Source of the DNA: Aureimonas endophytica
GTDB taxonomy: Bacteria; Pseudomonadota; Alphaproteobacteria; Rhizobiales; Rhizobiaceae
NCBI RefSeq assembly: GCF_014642635.1
Contig: NZ_BMIQ01000006.1
Location: 1 to 64,000, forward strand
DNA length: 64,000 nucleotides
Direction: 5' to 3'
Positions within the stretch are counted from its first letter, which is position 1. Each line of letters begins with the position of its first letter. Below are positions 42,973 to 53,360 of the stretch, in pieces. The notes beneath the pieces are model-generated. The model ran no database searches and was not told where the DNA came from. It saw nothing but the letters and a program-made list of their open reading frames with translations. The position numbers were made by a program, and so were the translations under genes.

Positions 42973-43542
42973 TCAGCGGCCGGTCGGCGCCACGACCGGC
43001 ACGAGCTCGTAGACGACGCCGCTTTCGGTGAGGAGCGTGATGCGCTGCGGCTCGACGGACAGGAGCCGGGCGAAGGTCGTCGGCGCCCGCCCATCGGTCG
43101 GCGCGCAGGTCGCGGTGCCGGTGCGGAACGGCCCGGCCGGCAGCACGATCTGCGCCGCGCTGGTCAGCGCCGCCTCGCCATAGCGGCGATGCAGCTCGTC
43201 CATCACCTCCGCTTCCGAGCCCTCGCGCGTCGAGATCGCCACCTTGCCGTCGCAATGCGCGATCATCGGCCCGGACAGTTCGACGCGCGAGATGGTGACG
43301 CGGGCGCTTCGCAGGTCCTGCGCGTGGCTCTTCGCCGCGTCGAGACAGGGCATGAAGCAGAAGCTGTCGGCGATGGCGAAGCTGCGCGGCCGCGAGAGGG
43401 CTTCGGCGGCCTCCTCCGCTCCGGCGGGCGGGCAGAGGGCGACGGCGGCGGCAAGTCCGGCGAGCGCGCGCCGGCCGGCTCGGCCGATCGTCCATTCCGC
43501 CTTCCGCCCCCGATGTCTGGTCGACGAACCGGTCATGGTCAT
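42973..43542 (-). CDS. secreted hypothetical protein with conserved cysteines
   Basis: 189 aa from ATG 43542 (43536 also open). A Sec signal (hydrophobic GLAAAVALCPPAGA, about 29-42) precedes a mature domain with four Cys (DSFCFMPCLDAA, IAHCDGKV, GTATCAPTDG) that could form two disulfides. No family recognised. Converges on aroB, 3 bases apart. Confidence 0.65.
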   Translation of the reverse strand: MTMTGSSTRHRGRKAEWTIGRAGRRALAGLAAAVALCPPAGAEEAAEALSRPRSFAIADSFCFMPCLDAAKSHAQDLRSARVTISRVELSGPMIAHCDGKVAISTREGSEAEVMDELHRRYGEAALTSAAQIVLPAGPFRTGTATCAPTDGRAPTTFARLLSVEPQRITLLTESGVVYELVPVVAPTGR

Positions 43543-43559
43543 GACGATCCTCCCAGGGC

Positions 43560-44324
43560 TTATCCCGGAGAAGCTAGACCGTCCGCGCCCGGCTTCAACT
43601 CGTCCGGGCGCCGCGCGCCGCGCCGGCCGACGGTCCGGGGCACCGGGCGGCGGATGAGAAAGCCCTCGCGCCAGCGCGGCGGAATGGCGAGCGAGACGAA
43701 GCCGAGCGCCATGGCCGCCCCGGCCGAGGCGAGAAAGGCGAGCCGGCCGAGGCCCGCTTCCAGAAAGGCGCCGCAGACCGTGCCGGAAAAGAGGCCGATC
43801 CAGGGAATGATCTGGAGCCACCAGCCGGGATGGTGCTGGCCGGTGAGGAGGCGGCCGAGGCCGCGCCCGAAGCGCGACAGGGCGCCGGTGACGTAGGAGA
43901 CGCCGAGCGGATGGCCGCTCACCTCCTCCAGCGCCACGTTGATGAGGCCCATGGCGAAGGCGACCGAGAGGATCGCCGCCGGGTCCAGCGCCGCGAAGAT
44001 GCCGAACGCGCTGAACAGGGCGACGGCGAGGAGCACGACGAGCTGCCGGCGCCCGGCGAAGCGGTTGAGGACGACACCGGCGGCATTGCCGACGACGAAC
44101 ATCAGCAGGATTCCCGCGAGCCGCAGCGCGGCGCCCGTCCGGTCCTCGGCGAGCGCGATCGACAGGCGCGTCGTGTTGCCGCTCATGAAGGAGACGAAGT
44201 CGCCCGCCGTCAGGAAGCCGACCGCATCCGTCATGCCGCTGATGAAGGACAGGCTGACGGCGAAGAGGCAGCCGACGACGAGGCGCCGCCGCTTGATCGC
44301 GGCGCGGCGCGAGAAGCGGCTCAC
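43560..44324 (-). CDS. DUF1275 (YoaK-type) membrane protein
   Basis: 254 aa. About six membrane segments and the family signature SFISGMTDAVGFLTAGDFVSFMSGNTTRL. Function unknown; possibly transport. The GTG start overlaps the bolA stop (GTGA). Basic cytoplasmic tail. Confidence 0.88.
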   Translation of the reverse strand: MSRFSRRAAIKRRRLVVGCLFAVSLSFISGMTDAVGFLTAGDFVSFMSGNTTRLSIALAEDRTGAALRLAGILLMFVVGNAAGVVLNRFAGRRQLVVLLAVALFSAFGIFAALDPAAILSVAFAMGLINVALEEVSGHPLGVSYVTGALSRFGRGLGRLLTGQHHPGWWLQIIPWIGLFSGTVCGAFLEAGLGRLAFLASAGAAMALGFVSLAIPPRWREGFLIRRPVPRTVGRRGARRPDELKPGADGLASPG

Positions 44325-44629
44325 CGGCGTGTGGGCTCGCCCGGCGCGCTCGCCTCGATGGCGAGCGCATGGACGCCGCTCGCGAGCTCCTCCCGCAGCG
44401 CCTCGTTCACCGCGCGGTGGCGGGCGAGCCGGCCGAGCCCGGCGAAGCCCGGCGCCACGATGCGGACGCGGAAATGGGTGCCGCCCGAGCCGTCGAAGCC
44501 CGCGTGATGGTCGCTGCCGCCGTGATGGTGGCCGGCATGGAGATGGCTCTCGTCGATCACCGCCAGGCTCTCCGGCGCGAAGGCGGCGCGCAGTCTGGCC
44601 TCGATGCTTTCGCGGGAATGGCGGCTCAT
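44321..44629 (-). CDS. BolA family protein
   Basis: 102 aa. BolA fold with the IEASHLHAGHHH-like His-rich loop (here DESHLHAGHHHGGSDHHAG) and the helix RLARHRAVNEALREEL. BolA proteins work with monothiol glutaredoxins in Fe-S and iron sensing. The long His stretch could bind metal. Coupled to the DUF1275 gene. Confidence 0.88.
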   Translation of the reverse strand: MSRHSRESIEARLRAAFAPESLAVIDESHLHAGHHHGGSDHHAGFDGSGGTHFRVRIVAPGFAGLGRLARHRAVNEALREELASGVHALAIEASAPGEPTRR

Positions 44630-44731
44630 GCGGCGGGTCCGGTGGCTATCGGTTTCGACCTGCCGGACAAGACCCTTTTTCCCGATCTGTCAATTCTTGT
44701 TCGCACCCGCTCCTCCCCCCATAATCGGCGA

Positions 44732-45352
44732 ATGAAGCTCGACTCCAAACTCTTTGACGGCATCCGCGTGCGCCCCGATCGCAAAACGGCGGAAAAGGCG
44801 AAGGCGCCCACCTGCGAGTGGCAGGGCTGCGAGGCGCCCGGCATCTATCGCGCGCCGCGCGGCCGCGACCAGGAGGGGCAGTATTTCCACTTCTGCGTGG
44901 ACCATGTCCGCCAGTACAACAAATCCTACAACTACTTCTCCGGCCTGAACGACAAGGACATCCAGTCCTATCTGAAGGACGCGATGACCGGCCACCGGCC
45001 GACCTGGACGATGGGCGCCGACAAGGGCACCGGCGCCGCGGCGACGACCGGCCAGCCGCCTTTGCGCGCCAAGCGCTGGAACGGCCGGCCGCGCGACGCC
45101 TTCAATCTCTTCGGCGACGAGGCCGCCGCCGCGAAGGCGCGCCGGCCGAAGCCCGTGCGCTCCCTGGAGGCGAAGGCCTTCGAGACGATGAACCTCTCCG
45201 CCGAGGCTTCCGGCGAGGCGATCCGGGCGCGCTACAAGCTGCTCGTGAAGCAGTATCACCCGGATTCCAACGGCGGCGATCGCGGCCACGAGGATCGCCT
45301 GCGCGAGGTGATCCAGGCCTACAAGCTCCTGAAGCAATCCGGCTTCTGCTGA
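44732..45352 (+). CDS. J-domain protein
   Basis: 206 aa. The N-terminal half is a specific conserved region (CEWQGCEAPGIYRAPRG, FHFCVDHVRQYNKSYNYF) with Cys/His pairs that may bind zinc. The C-terminal J domain (about 145-206) has HPD at residue 176. Probable DnaK co-chaperone. Located upstream of cobS, the usual order in Rhizobiales. Confidence 0.88.
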   Translation: MKLDSKLFDGIRVRPDRKTAEKAKAPTCEWQGCEAPGIYRAPRGRDQEGQYFHFCVDHVRQYNKSYNYFSGLNDKDIQSYLKDAMTGHRPTWTMGADKGTGAAATTGQPPLRAKRWNGRPRDAFNLFGDEAAAAKARRPKPVRSLEAKAFETMNLSAEASGEAIRARYKLLVKQYHPDSNGGDRGHEDRLREVIQAYKLLKQSGFC

Positions 45353-45474
45353 ACTCCGACGCGAGATAGCCCGTTGAGGCTCAATCGAGCGCTTGCCGTC
45401 CGGCACGGTGGGCGCTAGGCGGAATGGGTTCGGATTTCGGCCTCGCCATCGGGCGCTCGGGCCATGGAGGTAAG

Positions 45475-46461
45475 ATGAGTGCAGCGGTCCAGGATGTGGC
45501 GCGGCTTCCCGACACCACGATCTCCGTCCGCGAGACGTTCGGTTTCGACAGCTCGCTGAAGGTTCCCGCCTTCAGCCGTCCCGACCCGCATGTGCCGGAT
45601 CTCGATCCTGACTATCTGTTCGACAAGCAGACGACGCTGGCCATCCTCGCCGGCTTCGCGCGCAATCGCCGCGTCATGGTCGCGGGCTATCACGGCACCG
45701 GCAAGTCGACCCATATCGAACAGGTCGCCGCGCGGCTCAACTGGCCCTGCATCCGCATCAATCTCGACAGCCATGTGAGCCGCATCGATCTCGTCGGCAA
45801 GGACGCGATCACGGTGCGCGAGGGCATGCAGGTCACGGAATTCCGCGACGGCATCCTGCCCTGGGCCTATCAGAACAATGTCGCGCTGGTCTTCGACGAA
45901 TACGATGCCGGCCGGCCGGACGTGATGTTCGTCATCCAGCGCGTCTTGGAGACCTCGGGCCGGCTGACGCTGCTCGACCAGAGCCGCGTCGTGACGCCGC
46001 ATCCCGCCTTCCGCCTCTTCGCCACCGCCAACACGGTGGGTCTCGGCGACACGACGGGCCTCTATCACGGCACGCAGCAGATCAACCAGGCGCAGATGGA
46101 CCGCTGGTCGATCGTGACGGTGCTGAACTACCTGCCGCATGACAACGAGGTCGGCATCGTCCTCGCCAAGGCGAAGCATTTCGACACGAAGGACGGGCGG
46201 CAGACCGTCTCGAAGATGGTGCGCGTCGCCGACATGACGCGCTCGGCCTTCATCAACGGCGACCTTTCGACCGTGATGAGCCCGCGCACGGTCATCACCT
46301 GGGCGGAGAATGCCGAGATCTTCAACGATGTCGGCTTCGCCTTCCGCCTGACCTTCCTGAACAAGTGCGACGATCTGGAGCGCCCGCTCGTCGCCGAGTT
46401 CTACCAGCGCGCCTTCGGCCAGGACCTGCCGGAATCGGCGGCGAACGTCGTCCTGGACTGA
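45475..46461 (+). CDS. cobS: cobaltochelatase subunit CobS
   Basis: 328 aa AAA+ ATPase of the aerobic cobalamin pathway; with CobT and CobN it inserts cobalt into hydrogenobyrinate diamide. Walker [10 protein letters not shown] (71-79), Walker [10 protein letters not shown] and [11 protein letters not shown] are visible. ATG 45475 chosen by the family start and the AAG upstream. CobT follows after 7 bases; cobN is not in the window. Confidence 0.96.
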   Translation: MSAAVQDVARLPDTTISVRETFGFDSSLKVPAFSRPDPHVPDLDPDYLFDKQTTLAILAGFARNRRVMVAGYHGTGKSTHIEQVAARLNWPCIRINLDSHVSRIDLVGKDAITVREGMQVTEFRDGILPWAYQNNVALVFDEYDAGRPDVMFVIQRVLETSGRLTLLDQSRVVTPHPAFRLFATANTVGLGDTTGLYHGTQQINQAQMDRWSIVTVLNYLPHDNEVGIVLAKAKHFDTKDGRQTVSKMVRVADMTRSAFINGDLSTVMSPRTVITWAENAEIFNDVGFAFRLTFLNKCDDLERPLVAEFYQRAFGQDLPESAANVVLD

Positions 46462-46468
46462 GACCGAG

Positions 46469-48370
46469 ATGGCGGGGCGCGGCGACAACGCGAAGCAGAA
46501 TCCGAAGGCCGGGGCGCCGGATCGCGAGCCGTTCCGCCGCGCGATCGCCGGCTGCATGCGCGCCATCGCCGCCGATGGCGAGCTGGAAGTCACCTATGCC
46601 AACGAGCGGCCGGGCCTCGTCGGCCAGCGCGCCCGGCTGCCGGAACTGCCGAAGCGCGCGACGCTGAACGACGTCGCCGTGGTGCGCGGCCTCGGCGACG
46701 CCATGGCGCTGCGCCGGGCGCGGCACGACGCGAAGATCCATGCGACGCTCTCGCCCGACGGCAAGGCGGCGCGCGCCATCTTCGACGCCGTGGAACAGGC
46801 GCGCGTCGAGGCGATCGGCGCCAATGCGATGCAGGGCGTCGGCGACAACCTGACCTCGATGATCGAGGACAAATATATCCGCGCCAATCTTCAGGACGTG
46901 ACCGACCGCGCCGAGGCGCCGCTGGAGGACGCCGTGGCGCTGATGGTGCGCGAGCGGCTGACCGGCCGCCCGGTGCCGAAGGCCGCCGAGGCGCTGGTCG
47001 AGGTCTGGCGCGACTGGATCGAGGACAGGGCGGGGGCGCGGCTCGAGAAGCTCGGCGAGGCGATCGAGAACCAGAACGCCTTCGCCAGGGCCGTGCGCGA
47101 TCTCCTCAGCGCCATGGACATGGCCGAGGAGCTCGGCCAGGAGGCCTCCGAGGACGAGAGCGACAACGAGGAACAGGGCGACAACCAGAGCCGCGACAGC
47201 GACGACGGCAGCTCGGAGCGCGAGGCCGGCGCCGAGGACGCCCAGGCCGAGGAGACCGAGAGCCAGGGCGAGAGCGAGGATGCGGCCGAGGCCGAGGATT
47301 CGCAGATCACCGCCGACGACGCGACCGAGGACGACGACCCGGATTCGGAAACGCCCGGCGAGTCGCGCCGGCCGAACCCGCCGCCCGGCGGCCCGCTGGA
47401 GACCAGCGACTATCGCAGCTTCACCACCGCCTTCGACGAGATCGTCGGCGCCGAGGATCTCTGCGACGAGGCGGAGCTGGAGCGCCTGCGCTCCTTCCTC
47501 GACAAGCAGCTCGCCAGCCTCCAGAGCGTCGTCGCGCGGCTCGCCAACCGCCTGCAGCGCCGCCTGATGGCGCAGCAGAACCGCTCCTGGGACTTCGATC
47601 TCGAGGAGGGCTATCTCGACTCGGCCCGGCTGTCGCGCATCGTGATCGATCCGACGCAGCCGCTGTCCTACAAGATGGAGCGCGACACCGACTTCCGCGA
47701 CACGATCGTCACGCTGCTCATCGACAATTCGGGCTCGATGCGCGGCCGGCCGATCACGGTGGCGGCGACCTGCGCCGACATCCTCGCCCGCACGCTGGAG
47801 CGCTGCGGCGTCAAGGTCGAGGTGCTGGGCTTCACCACGCGGGCCTGGAAGGGCGGCCAGGCGCGCGAGGCCTGGCTGAAGAGCGGCAAGCCGGCCAAGC
47901 CCGGCCGGCTGAACGACCTGCGCCACATCGTCTACAAGTCGGCCGACGCGCCCTGGCGGCGCTCGCGGCGCAATCTCGGCCTGATGATGCGCGAGGGCCT
48001 CTTGAAGGAGAATATCGACGGCGAGGCGCTGATCTGGGCCCATTCGCGCCTGATGGCGCGCCCCGAGCAGCGACGCATCCTGATGATGATCTCGGACGGC
48101 GCGCCGGTCGACGATTCGACGCTGTCGGTCAATCCCGGCAACTATCTGGAGCGGCACCTGCGCGCGGTGATCGAGGAGATCGAGACGCGCTCGCCGGTGG
48201 AGCTTCTCGCCATCGGCATCGGCCACGACGTGACGCGCTATTATCGCCGCGCCGTGACGCTGGTGGATGCCGAGGAACTGGCGGGCGCGATGACCGAACA
48301 GCTCGCGGCGCTCTTCGAGAACGAGCAGACGCTGCCCGGCGCCCGCCGCCGGGCACGGGCCGGCCGGTGA
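46469..48370 (+). CDS. cobT: cobaltochelatase subunit CobT
   Basis: 633 aa. An N-terminal helical region, a strongly acidic linker (about 222-320, rich in Asp/Glu/Ser) and a C-terminal von Willebrand A domain with MIDAS motif DNSGSM (D419). Partners CobS in an AAA+/VWA motor like Mg-chelatase ChlI/ChlD. Stop overlaps the next GTG. Confidence 0.96.
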   Translation: MAGRGDNAKQNPKAGAPDREPFRRAIAGCMRAIAADGELEVTYANERPGLVGQRARLPELPKRATLNDVAVVRGLGDAMALRRARHDAKIHATLSPDGKAARAIFDAVEQARVEAIGANAMQGVGDNLTSMIEDKYIRANLQDVTDRAEAPLEDAVALMVRERLTGRPVPKAAEALVEVWRDWIEDRAGARLEKLGEAIENQNAFARAVRDLLSAMDMAEELGQEASEDESDNEEQGDNQSRDSDDGSSEREAGAEDAQAEETESQGESEDAAEAEDSQITADDATEDDDPDSETPGESRRPNPPPGGPLETSDYRSFTTAFDEIVGAEDLCDEAELERLRSFLDKQLASLQSVVARLANRLQRRLMAQQNRSWDFDLEEGYLDSARLSRIVIDPTQPLSYKMERDTDFRDTIVTLLIDNSGSMRGRPITVAATCADILARTLERCGVKVEVLGFTTRAWKGGQAREAWLKSGKPAKPGRLNDLRHIVYKSADAPWRRSRRNLGLMMREGLLKENIDGEALIWAHSRLMARPEQRRILMMISDGAPVDDSTLSVNPGNYLERHLRAVIEEIETRSPVELLAIGIGHDVTRYYRRAVTLVDAEELAGAMTEQLAALFENEQTLPGARRRARAGR

Positions 48371-49410
48371 GGGCTGGCCGCCGGCTGCGGCGCGCCCTCG
48401 CCCCCGCCCTGCTTCTCGCCGGCGTCCTCGTCCTCGCCGCGCCGGGCACGGCCACCCTGCAGAGCGCGACGGACATCGCCGTGACGGCGCGGGCCATTCC
48501 GCGCTTCGACCCCAATCCCGCCGCGCCGGTCCGCTTCGGCGGGCTGGAATATGTCGGCGGCTTCTCCTATTCGAGCCCGAGCCCCTGGCTGATGGGCATC
48601 TCGGCGATCCGGCTCCTGAAGGGCGGCCGGTTCCTGGCGGTGAGCGATACCGGCCTCTGGTTCGCCGGCCATCTCGACCGCGACGCGGCAGGGCGGCCCG
48701 TCGGCATCTCGCAGGCGCGGCTCGCGCCGATCCTCGATCCCGGCGGCCAGCCCTATCGCCGCAAGAGCGATGCCGATGCCGAAGGGCTGGCGATCGGGCC
48801 GGAGGGCGAGGCGCTGGTCTCCTTCGAGGTCAACCATCGCATCGCCGCCTATGCCGATGCGGCGGCGCCCTTCGGCGCCAAACCCCGTTTCCTGCCCTTG
48901 CCCATTCCGCGCAAGGAACTGCGCTCGAACCAGGGGCTGGAGACGATCGCGACGGCGCCGCGCGGCACGCCGCTGGCCGGACGCAGCATCGTCGTCGCCG
49001 AACGCTCGCTCGACGCGGACGGCAATCTTCTCGCCGGAATCCTCGGCGAGGGCGGCGGCGCCTTCGCGGTCCGGCGCGACGAGGCCTGGTCGGCGACGGA
49101 CGGCGTGTTCCTGCCCGATGGCGATTTCCTGCTGCTCGAACGCCGCTTCCAGGGGCTGACCCGCGTCGGCATGCGCATCCGGCGCATCGAGGGGCGCGCG
49201 ATCCGGCCGGGCGCGCTGGTCGACGGGCCGGTGCTGATGGAGGCCGATCTCAGCAAGGAGATCGACAATATGGAAGGGATCGACGCCTATCGCGCCGCCG
49301 ACGGCTCGACTCGCCTCGTCCTCGTCTCGGACGACAACGGCTCCTTCCTCCAGCGCAACCTGCTGCTCGAATTCAAGCTGATCGAGCCCGGCCCGGCGGC
49401 CTCGAACTGA
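48367..49410 (+). CDS. esterase-like activity of phytase family protein
   Basis: 347 aa, GTG start overlapping the cobT stop. Signal peptide ([15 protein letters not shown]) then a beta-propeller-like domain with [29 protein letters not shown] and [25 protein letters not shown], the pattern of the phytase/esterase-like family found next to cobT in Rhizobiales. Activity unproven. Confidence 0.85.
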   Translation: MRAGRRLRRALAPALLLAGVLVLAAPGTATLQSATDIAVTARAIPRFDPNPAAPVRFGGLEYVGGFSYSSPSPWLMGISAIRLLKGGRFLAVSDTGLWFAGHLDRDAAGRPVGISQARLAPILDPGGQPYRRKSDADAEGLAIGPEGEALVSFEVNHRIAAYADAAAPFGAKPRFLPLPIPRKELRSNQGLETIATAPRGTPLAGRSIVVAERSLDADGNLLAGILGEGGGAFAVRRDEAWSATDGVFLPDGDFLLLERRFQGLTRVGMRIRRIEGRAIRPGALVDGPVLMEADLSKEIDNMEGIDAYRAADGSTRLVLVSDDNGSFLQRNLLLEFKLIEPGPAASN

Positions 49411-49431
49411 ACGGACCCTCCCGAACGACGA

Positions 49432-49457
49432 AGGGCGCCCCGTTGCCGGCGCGCCCT
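49432..49457. terminator. bidirectional terminator between phytase-like and MCP genes
   Basis: AGGGCGC, a short loop, then GCGCCCT (49451-49457) lies between two converging genes, 22 bases past the plus-strand stop. There is no strong T run. Confidence 0.5.
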
Positions 49458-49488
49458 CGATCCGCGATGCGATGATGGGTGACGGGGT

Positions 49489-51459
49489 TCAGAACTCTTC
49501 CCAGCTGTCGGCGGCCGGTTCCGCCTTCAGCGCGGCGCCGCCGCGACCGGTGGTGCGCGCCTGCGGCAGGCCGCGCGCCGGCGCGACGGCAGCCGGCCTG
49601 CCGGACGGCGCGAAGGCCACCCGCGAAGGCGCGGTATTGTGGGGCGTGGTCGAGAAGCGCTGGGTGAGGCCGGCCAGTTCTTCCGTCTGCTGCTGGAGCG
49701 CCTGCACGGCCGCCGTCGTCTCCTCCACCATCGCGGCGTTCTGCTGCGTCACCTTGTCCATCTGATCGGCCGCCGTCGAGACCTCCTTCAGCGAGCCGGC
49801 CTGTTCCTTGGCCGAGCGCGCGATGCCCGAGACGAGACCGGTCATCTCGCTGACGCCGCCGACGATATCCTCCAGCGACCGGCCGGAAGCGGTGACGAGT
49901 TCGACGCCGCGTCCGACCTGCGTCGTGGAGACCGAGATGAGATCCTTGATCTCCTTCGCGGCTTCCGCCGAACGCTGCGCCAGACCGCGCACTTCCTGCG
50001 CGACGACGGCGAAGCCCTTGCCCGCCTCGCCGGCGCGTGCCGCCTCGACGCCCGCGTTCAGGGCCAGAAGATTGGTCTGGAAGGCGATCTCGTCGATCAC
50101 GCCGATGATCTTGCCGATCTCGGCCGAGGAGCGCTCGATCTCGGTCATCGCCGCCACGGCCTCGCCGACGATGGCGCCGCCCTTCTCGGCATTGCGCTGG
50201 GCGCCGCCGGCGGTGGTCTGCGCATGGGTCGCGGCGGTCGCCGTTCCGTCGACGCCGCCGACGACGGCGGTCAGCGCGGCGATCGTCTGTTCCAGGCTGG
50301 CCGCCTGCTGCTCGGTGCGCTGCGACAGGTCGGTCGAGGCCGTGTTGATCTCGCCGAGCCCGAGCCGGATGACCTGCGCCGCCGCGACGACGCGCCCGAC
50401 CACCTCGTCGAGCTGCTCGATCGCGCTGTTGAAATCGCGGCGCAGCGGCTCGAATTCGGCGGAGAAGGGTTCCGTCAGCCGGAAGTTCAGCTCGCCTTCG
50501 GCAAGGCGCTTCAGGCCGCCCGCCAATCCCGCCGTGGCGCGGTTCAGCCGCTCGCGCGCCTCCATCTCCGCCCGCTGCTGCGTCGTCCGCCGTTCCTCTT
50601 CGACCCGGGCGCGATTGGTTTCGGCCTCGGCCTGAAGCTGCTGGTTGGCGAGCGCCCCCTGGCGGAAGATTTCGAGCGCCGCCGCCATGTCGCCGATCTC
50701 GTCCTTCTGCCCGGCGAAGGCGATCTGGATGCCGGTCTCGCCGCGCGCCAGCGCCGCCATCAAACCGGTCATGGCGCGGATCGGCCGCACGATGCTGAAG
50801 AACAGGAAGACCGACGAGCCGACGAGGAGGAGACCGACGAGCAGCGCGGAGATCGAATCGATCGTGTCGCGCCGCGCCAGCGCCCCTTCGAGCACCGTCT
50901 TCGCCTCCGCCGTGAAGCGGACCGCGTTGCCCTTCGATTCGTCGATGGCCTTCTCGACCTTCTCGGAGACCGCGACGATATCGGCGTTCGGCACCACCGC
51001 CTGCGCGGCCGCCGCCGTCGCGTCGAGGTCGTCCGCACGCGCCGGATTCTTGACGATGAAGTCCTTGATGGCATCCAGCCGCCGCCGGGCCTGTCCTTCA
51101 TATTGCTTGATGGACTGACGGATATCCTCGAGCACCTGCGGCTTCAGAGCGATGGCAATCGGCTTATCCAGGGCCTTCCAGCCATTGCTGGCATGTGTGT
51201 CGATCTGTCGGAAGGCTTGATCGAGCAGGTCGCTGCGGTCCGCGCGTTCGCTCCCCTGAGCCTCGAAGCGCAGCTTCTGGAAAGCGAGCTCGGCGCCGCT
51301 GATGCCGTCGAGAATGGTCTCTTCGCGGGTCAGCGCCGCCTGCCCGGAATTGATCCCGTCATTGGAGAGCTTCTGGTTGATCGCGCTACCGACGAGAACG
51401 ATGATCCCAATTCCGGCGGAAAGCGCCAGCTTCGTCCCGATTTTTATGTTTCGCAGCAT
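49489..51459 (-). CDS. methyl-accepting chemotaxis protein
   Basis: 656 aa. TM1 (about 12-28), a periplasmic helical sensor (about 30-200), TM2 (about 203-225), a HAMP domain, a second HAMP-like stretch ([14 protein letters not shown]) and the signalling domain with the hairpin [21 protein letters not shown]. It ends in SWEEF, a C-terminal pentapeptide like the NWETF CheR/CheB tether of E. coli receptors. No other chemotaxis gene is nearby. Confidence 0.92.
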   Translation of the reverse strand: MLRNIKIGTKLALSAGIGIIVLVGSAINQKLSNDGINSGQAALTREETILDGISGAELAFQKLRFEAQGSERADRSDLLDQAFRQIDTHASNGWKALDKPIAIALKPQVLEDIRQSIKQYEGQARRRLDAIKDFIVKNPARADDLDATAAAAQAVVPNADIVAVSEKVEKAIDESKGNAVRFTAEAKTVLEGALARRDTIDSISALLVGLLLVGSSVFLFFSIVRPIRAMTGLMAALARGETGIQIAFAGQKDEIGDMAAALEIFRQGALANQQLQAEAETNRARVEEERRTTQQRAEMEARERLNRATAGLAGGLKRLAEGELNFRLTEPFSAEFEPLRRDFNSAIEQLDEVVGRVVAAAQVIRLGLGEINTASTDLSQRTEQQAASLEQTIAALTAVVGGVDGTATAATHAQTTAGGAQRNAEKGGAIVGEAVAAMTEIERSSAEIGKIIGVIDEIAFQTNLLALNAGVEAARAGEAGKGFAVVAQEVRGLAQRSAEAAKEIKDLISVSTTQVGRGVELVTASGRSLEDIVGGVSEMTGLVSGIARSAKEQAGSLKEVSTAADQMDKVTQQNAAMVEETTAAVQALQQQTEELAGLTQRFSTTPHNTAPSRVAFAPSGRPAAVAPARGLPQARTTGRGGAALKAEPAADSWEEF

Positions 51460-51696
51460 TGCCGTCGCCCCTCTGCGCCATATTGTCGCATATGTGGCTA
51501 GCTATGCGCTTCGGGAGTTGCTTAAGGCTTAACTTCGTAGACGGCGAAATATCGAGGCATCGGCACCGCAAAGTCAGTCGCGGCGAAGGTTTTGTCCTTC
51601 GCGATGCAAGGAAAGGCGACGCCGCTCGTCGCAGTCCTCACCATGGCGACGCGGGTTCCCGGATCGTGCGCCTCGCGACGATTGCCGCGTCGCCGG

Positions 51697-52095
51697 TCAG
51701 GCGTAGCGCAGCATCGGCGCCTCGGCCGTGGTCGCGGCCAGCGCCTGCGCCACCGCCGCGCGGATCGTCGGCACGGTGAAGGGCTTGTCGACGACGCCGA
51801 CGATGATGCGCGCCAGATCCTCGGCGGCTTCGCGCTGCTCGGCATAGCCGGTCATCAGCAGGATGGGCAGATGCGGCCAGGCGGCCGCGACCTCGTGGGC
51901 GAGTTCGATGCCGGTCATCGCCGGCATGCGGATGTCGGAGAGAACGAGATCATAGGCCCCGTCATCGGCCTGGAGACGTTCGAGCGCCAGCTCGCCATCC
52001 TCGCATGCGACGACCTCGTGGCCTTCGAGACGGAGGGCGCGCGAGACCAGGAGCCTCACGCCGTCGTCGTCTTCGGCGACAAGTATGCTTGCCAT
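51697..52095 (-). CDS. single-domain response regulator, CpdR-like
   Basis: 132 aa from ATG 52095. Receiver domain only: acidic pocket EDDD (9-12), phospho-Asp in DLVLSDIRMP, the LLMTGYAE switch and the VDKPF lysine. The short single-domain form and MASILVAEDDDGVR start resemble CpdR, a cell-cycle proteolysis adaptor, but the family-typical 'FAAVALNP' segment is missing, so the name is tentative. Ends in YA. Confidence 0.8.
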   Translation of the reverse strand: MASILVAEDDDGVRLLVSRALRLEGHEVVACEDGELALERLQADDGAYDLVLSDIRMPAMTGIELAHEVAAAWPHLPILLMTGYAEQREAAEDLARIIVGVVDKPFTVPTIRAAVAQALAATTAEAPMLRYA

Positions 52096-52194
52096 GCCTT
52101 CGCTCGATCCCTGTTCGTTCTCTTCGCCCCGACAGGAGGGGTCCGTGACGACCCTGGCAGACAAAGCTTGCCTCGGCCTTACTCTTCCTCGGCC

Positions 52195-52743
52195 TTACTC
52201 CAGGAGGCGCCCGACGAAGGGCAGTTCGCGGAAGGCGTGGCCGACATCCATGCCGTAGCCGACGACGAAATGGTCCGGGCATTCGAAGCCGACATAATCG
52301 GCCTCGATGCCGACCTGCCGCTTCATGGTCTTGTCGAGGAGCACCGCCACCTCGACGCCGCGCGCGCCGCGCGACAGCAGCAGTTCGCGGGCGAATTTCA
52401 GCGTGCGGCCGGATTCGAGAATGTCGTCGACCATGATCACCGTGCGGCCGGCGACATCCGTCTCGACATCGCGCAGCACCCGCACCTCGCCGCCCGCCGT
52501 GCCGGCGCCATAGCTCGACAGCGAGATGAACTCGACCTCGGGCGCGAGATGGGCGCCGTGCAGCGCGCGGATGAGATCGGCCGCGAAGACGAAGGAGCCC
52601 TTCAGCACCGCGACGACGAGCAGCTCGCCGCTGGCCTCGGTCGGGTGGCGCCCGGCGATCTCGCCGGCGATGCCGGAAATGCGCTCGGCAATCGCCTCGG
52701 CGGAAAAGAGCGGCTCGATACGCTTGCCGCGAACCGTGATCAT
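52195..52743 (-). CDS. hpt: hypoxanthine phosphoribosyltransferase
   Basis: 182 aa. Purine salvage. The PRPP loop VIMVDDILESGRTL (102-115) and the FECPDHFVVGYGMD motif are clear, with the first loop VLKGSFVFAADL. Its ATG overlaps the stop of the upstream small gene. Confidence 0.94.
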   Translation of the reverse strand: MITVRGKRIEPLFSAEAIAERISGIAGEIAGRHPTEASGELLVVAVLKGSFVFAADLIRALHGAHLAPEVEFISLSSYGAGTAGGEVRVLRDVETDVAGRTVIMVDDILESGRTLKFARELLLSRGARGVEVAVLLDKTMKRQVGIEADYVGFECPDHFVVGYGMDVGHAFRELPFVGRLLE

Positions 52744-53204
52744 TTTCTGATGGTTATCCTGTCGCCTCTGCCAGGAGCCGCCGGGGCCGCTCCAGCGGCA
52801 GTGGTAGCGGAGGGCGCGGCCTGCGTCGAGTGCGGCGCGGGCTTCGGCAGGTCCGGCACCGTCCAGGCGGCGAGCGTGGCGACGAGCGCGACCGCGACGC
52901 CGACGCTCGCCTGGCGCCGGCCGGCCTCGTCCGAAAGCCCGGCGGGGCGCGCCGTGGCGGAGGCTTCGGGACGCGGGGCCTTCGGCCGGGCATAGCCGCG
53001 CGCGGCGCCCTGGAAGAGAAGGTCCGGCCCCATCGGCCGCGGCCGGGCGAAGGGCAGGTCGGCGCGGGCATTGTCGTTGATGGGCGCGGGCTGCGCGGGG
53101 CGCAGCACCTTCTGCGGCGCGACGGAGATCCGCTCCACCACGACGGCGCTTCCCTCGATGACATGGCCCGTCCGGGCGGCTCGTGCGGTTCGGCGGGCCT
53201 GCAT
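52740..53204 (-). CDS. small membrane-associated protein coupled to hpt
   Basis: 154 aa from ATG 53204. The N-terminal 100 residues are basic and Pro-rich (APINDNARADLPFARPRPMGPDLLFQG), then one hydrophobic segment (about 115-132, ASVGVAVALVATLAAWTV) and a Pro/Ala-rich tail. No family recognised. ATGA overlap with hpt. Divergent from ftsE. Confidence 0.55.
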   Translation of the reverse strand: MQARRTARAARTGHVIEGSAVVVERISVAPQKVLRPAQPAPINDNARADLPFARPRPMGPDLLFQGAARGYARPKAPRPEASATARPAGLSDEAGRRQASVGVAVALVATLAAWTVPDLPKPAPHSTQAAPSATTAAGAAPAAPGRGDRITIRK

Positions 53205-53360
53205 CGCCACCCCTTTCTCGAAAAGTCCAGGGACGGTTAAGGCTGGAGGATTAACCAGAACTGACCCCGCCACAAAGCGGCCGGGGCGGCGCGAAATCGA
53301 CACGAAGTCGGCGTCTTACGAACGGACGCCGGATGGCAGGCGGATGAGGCGGGGCGCGCG

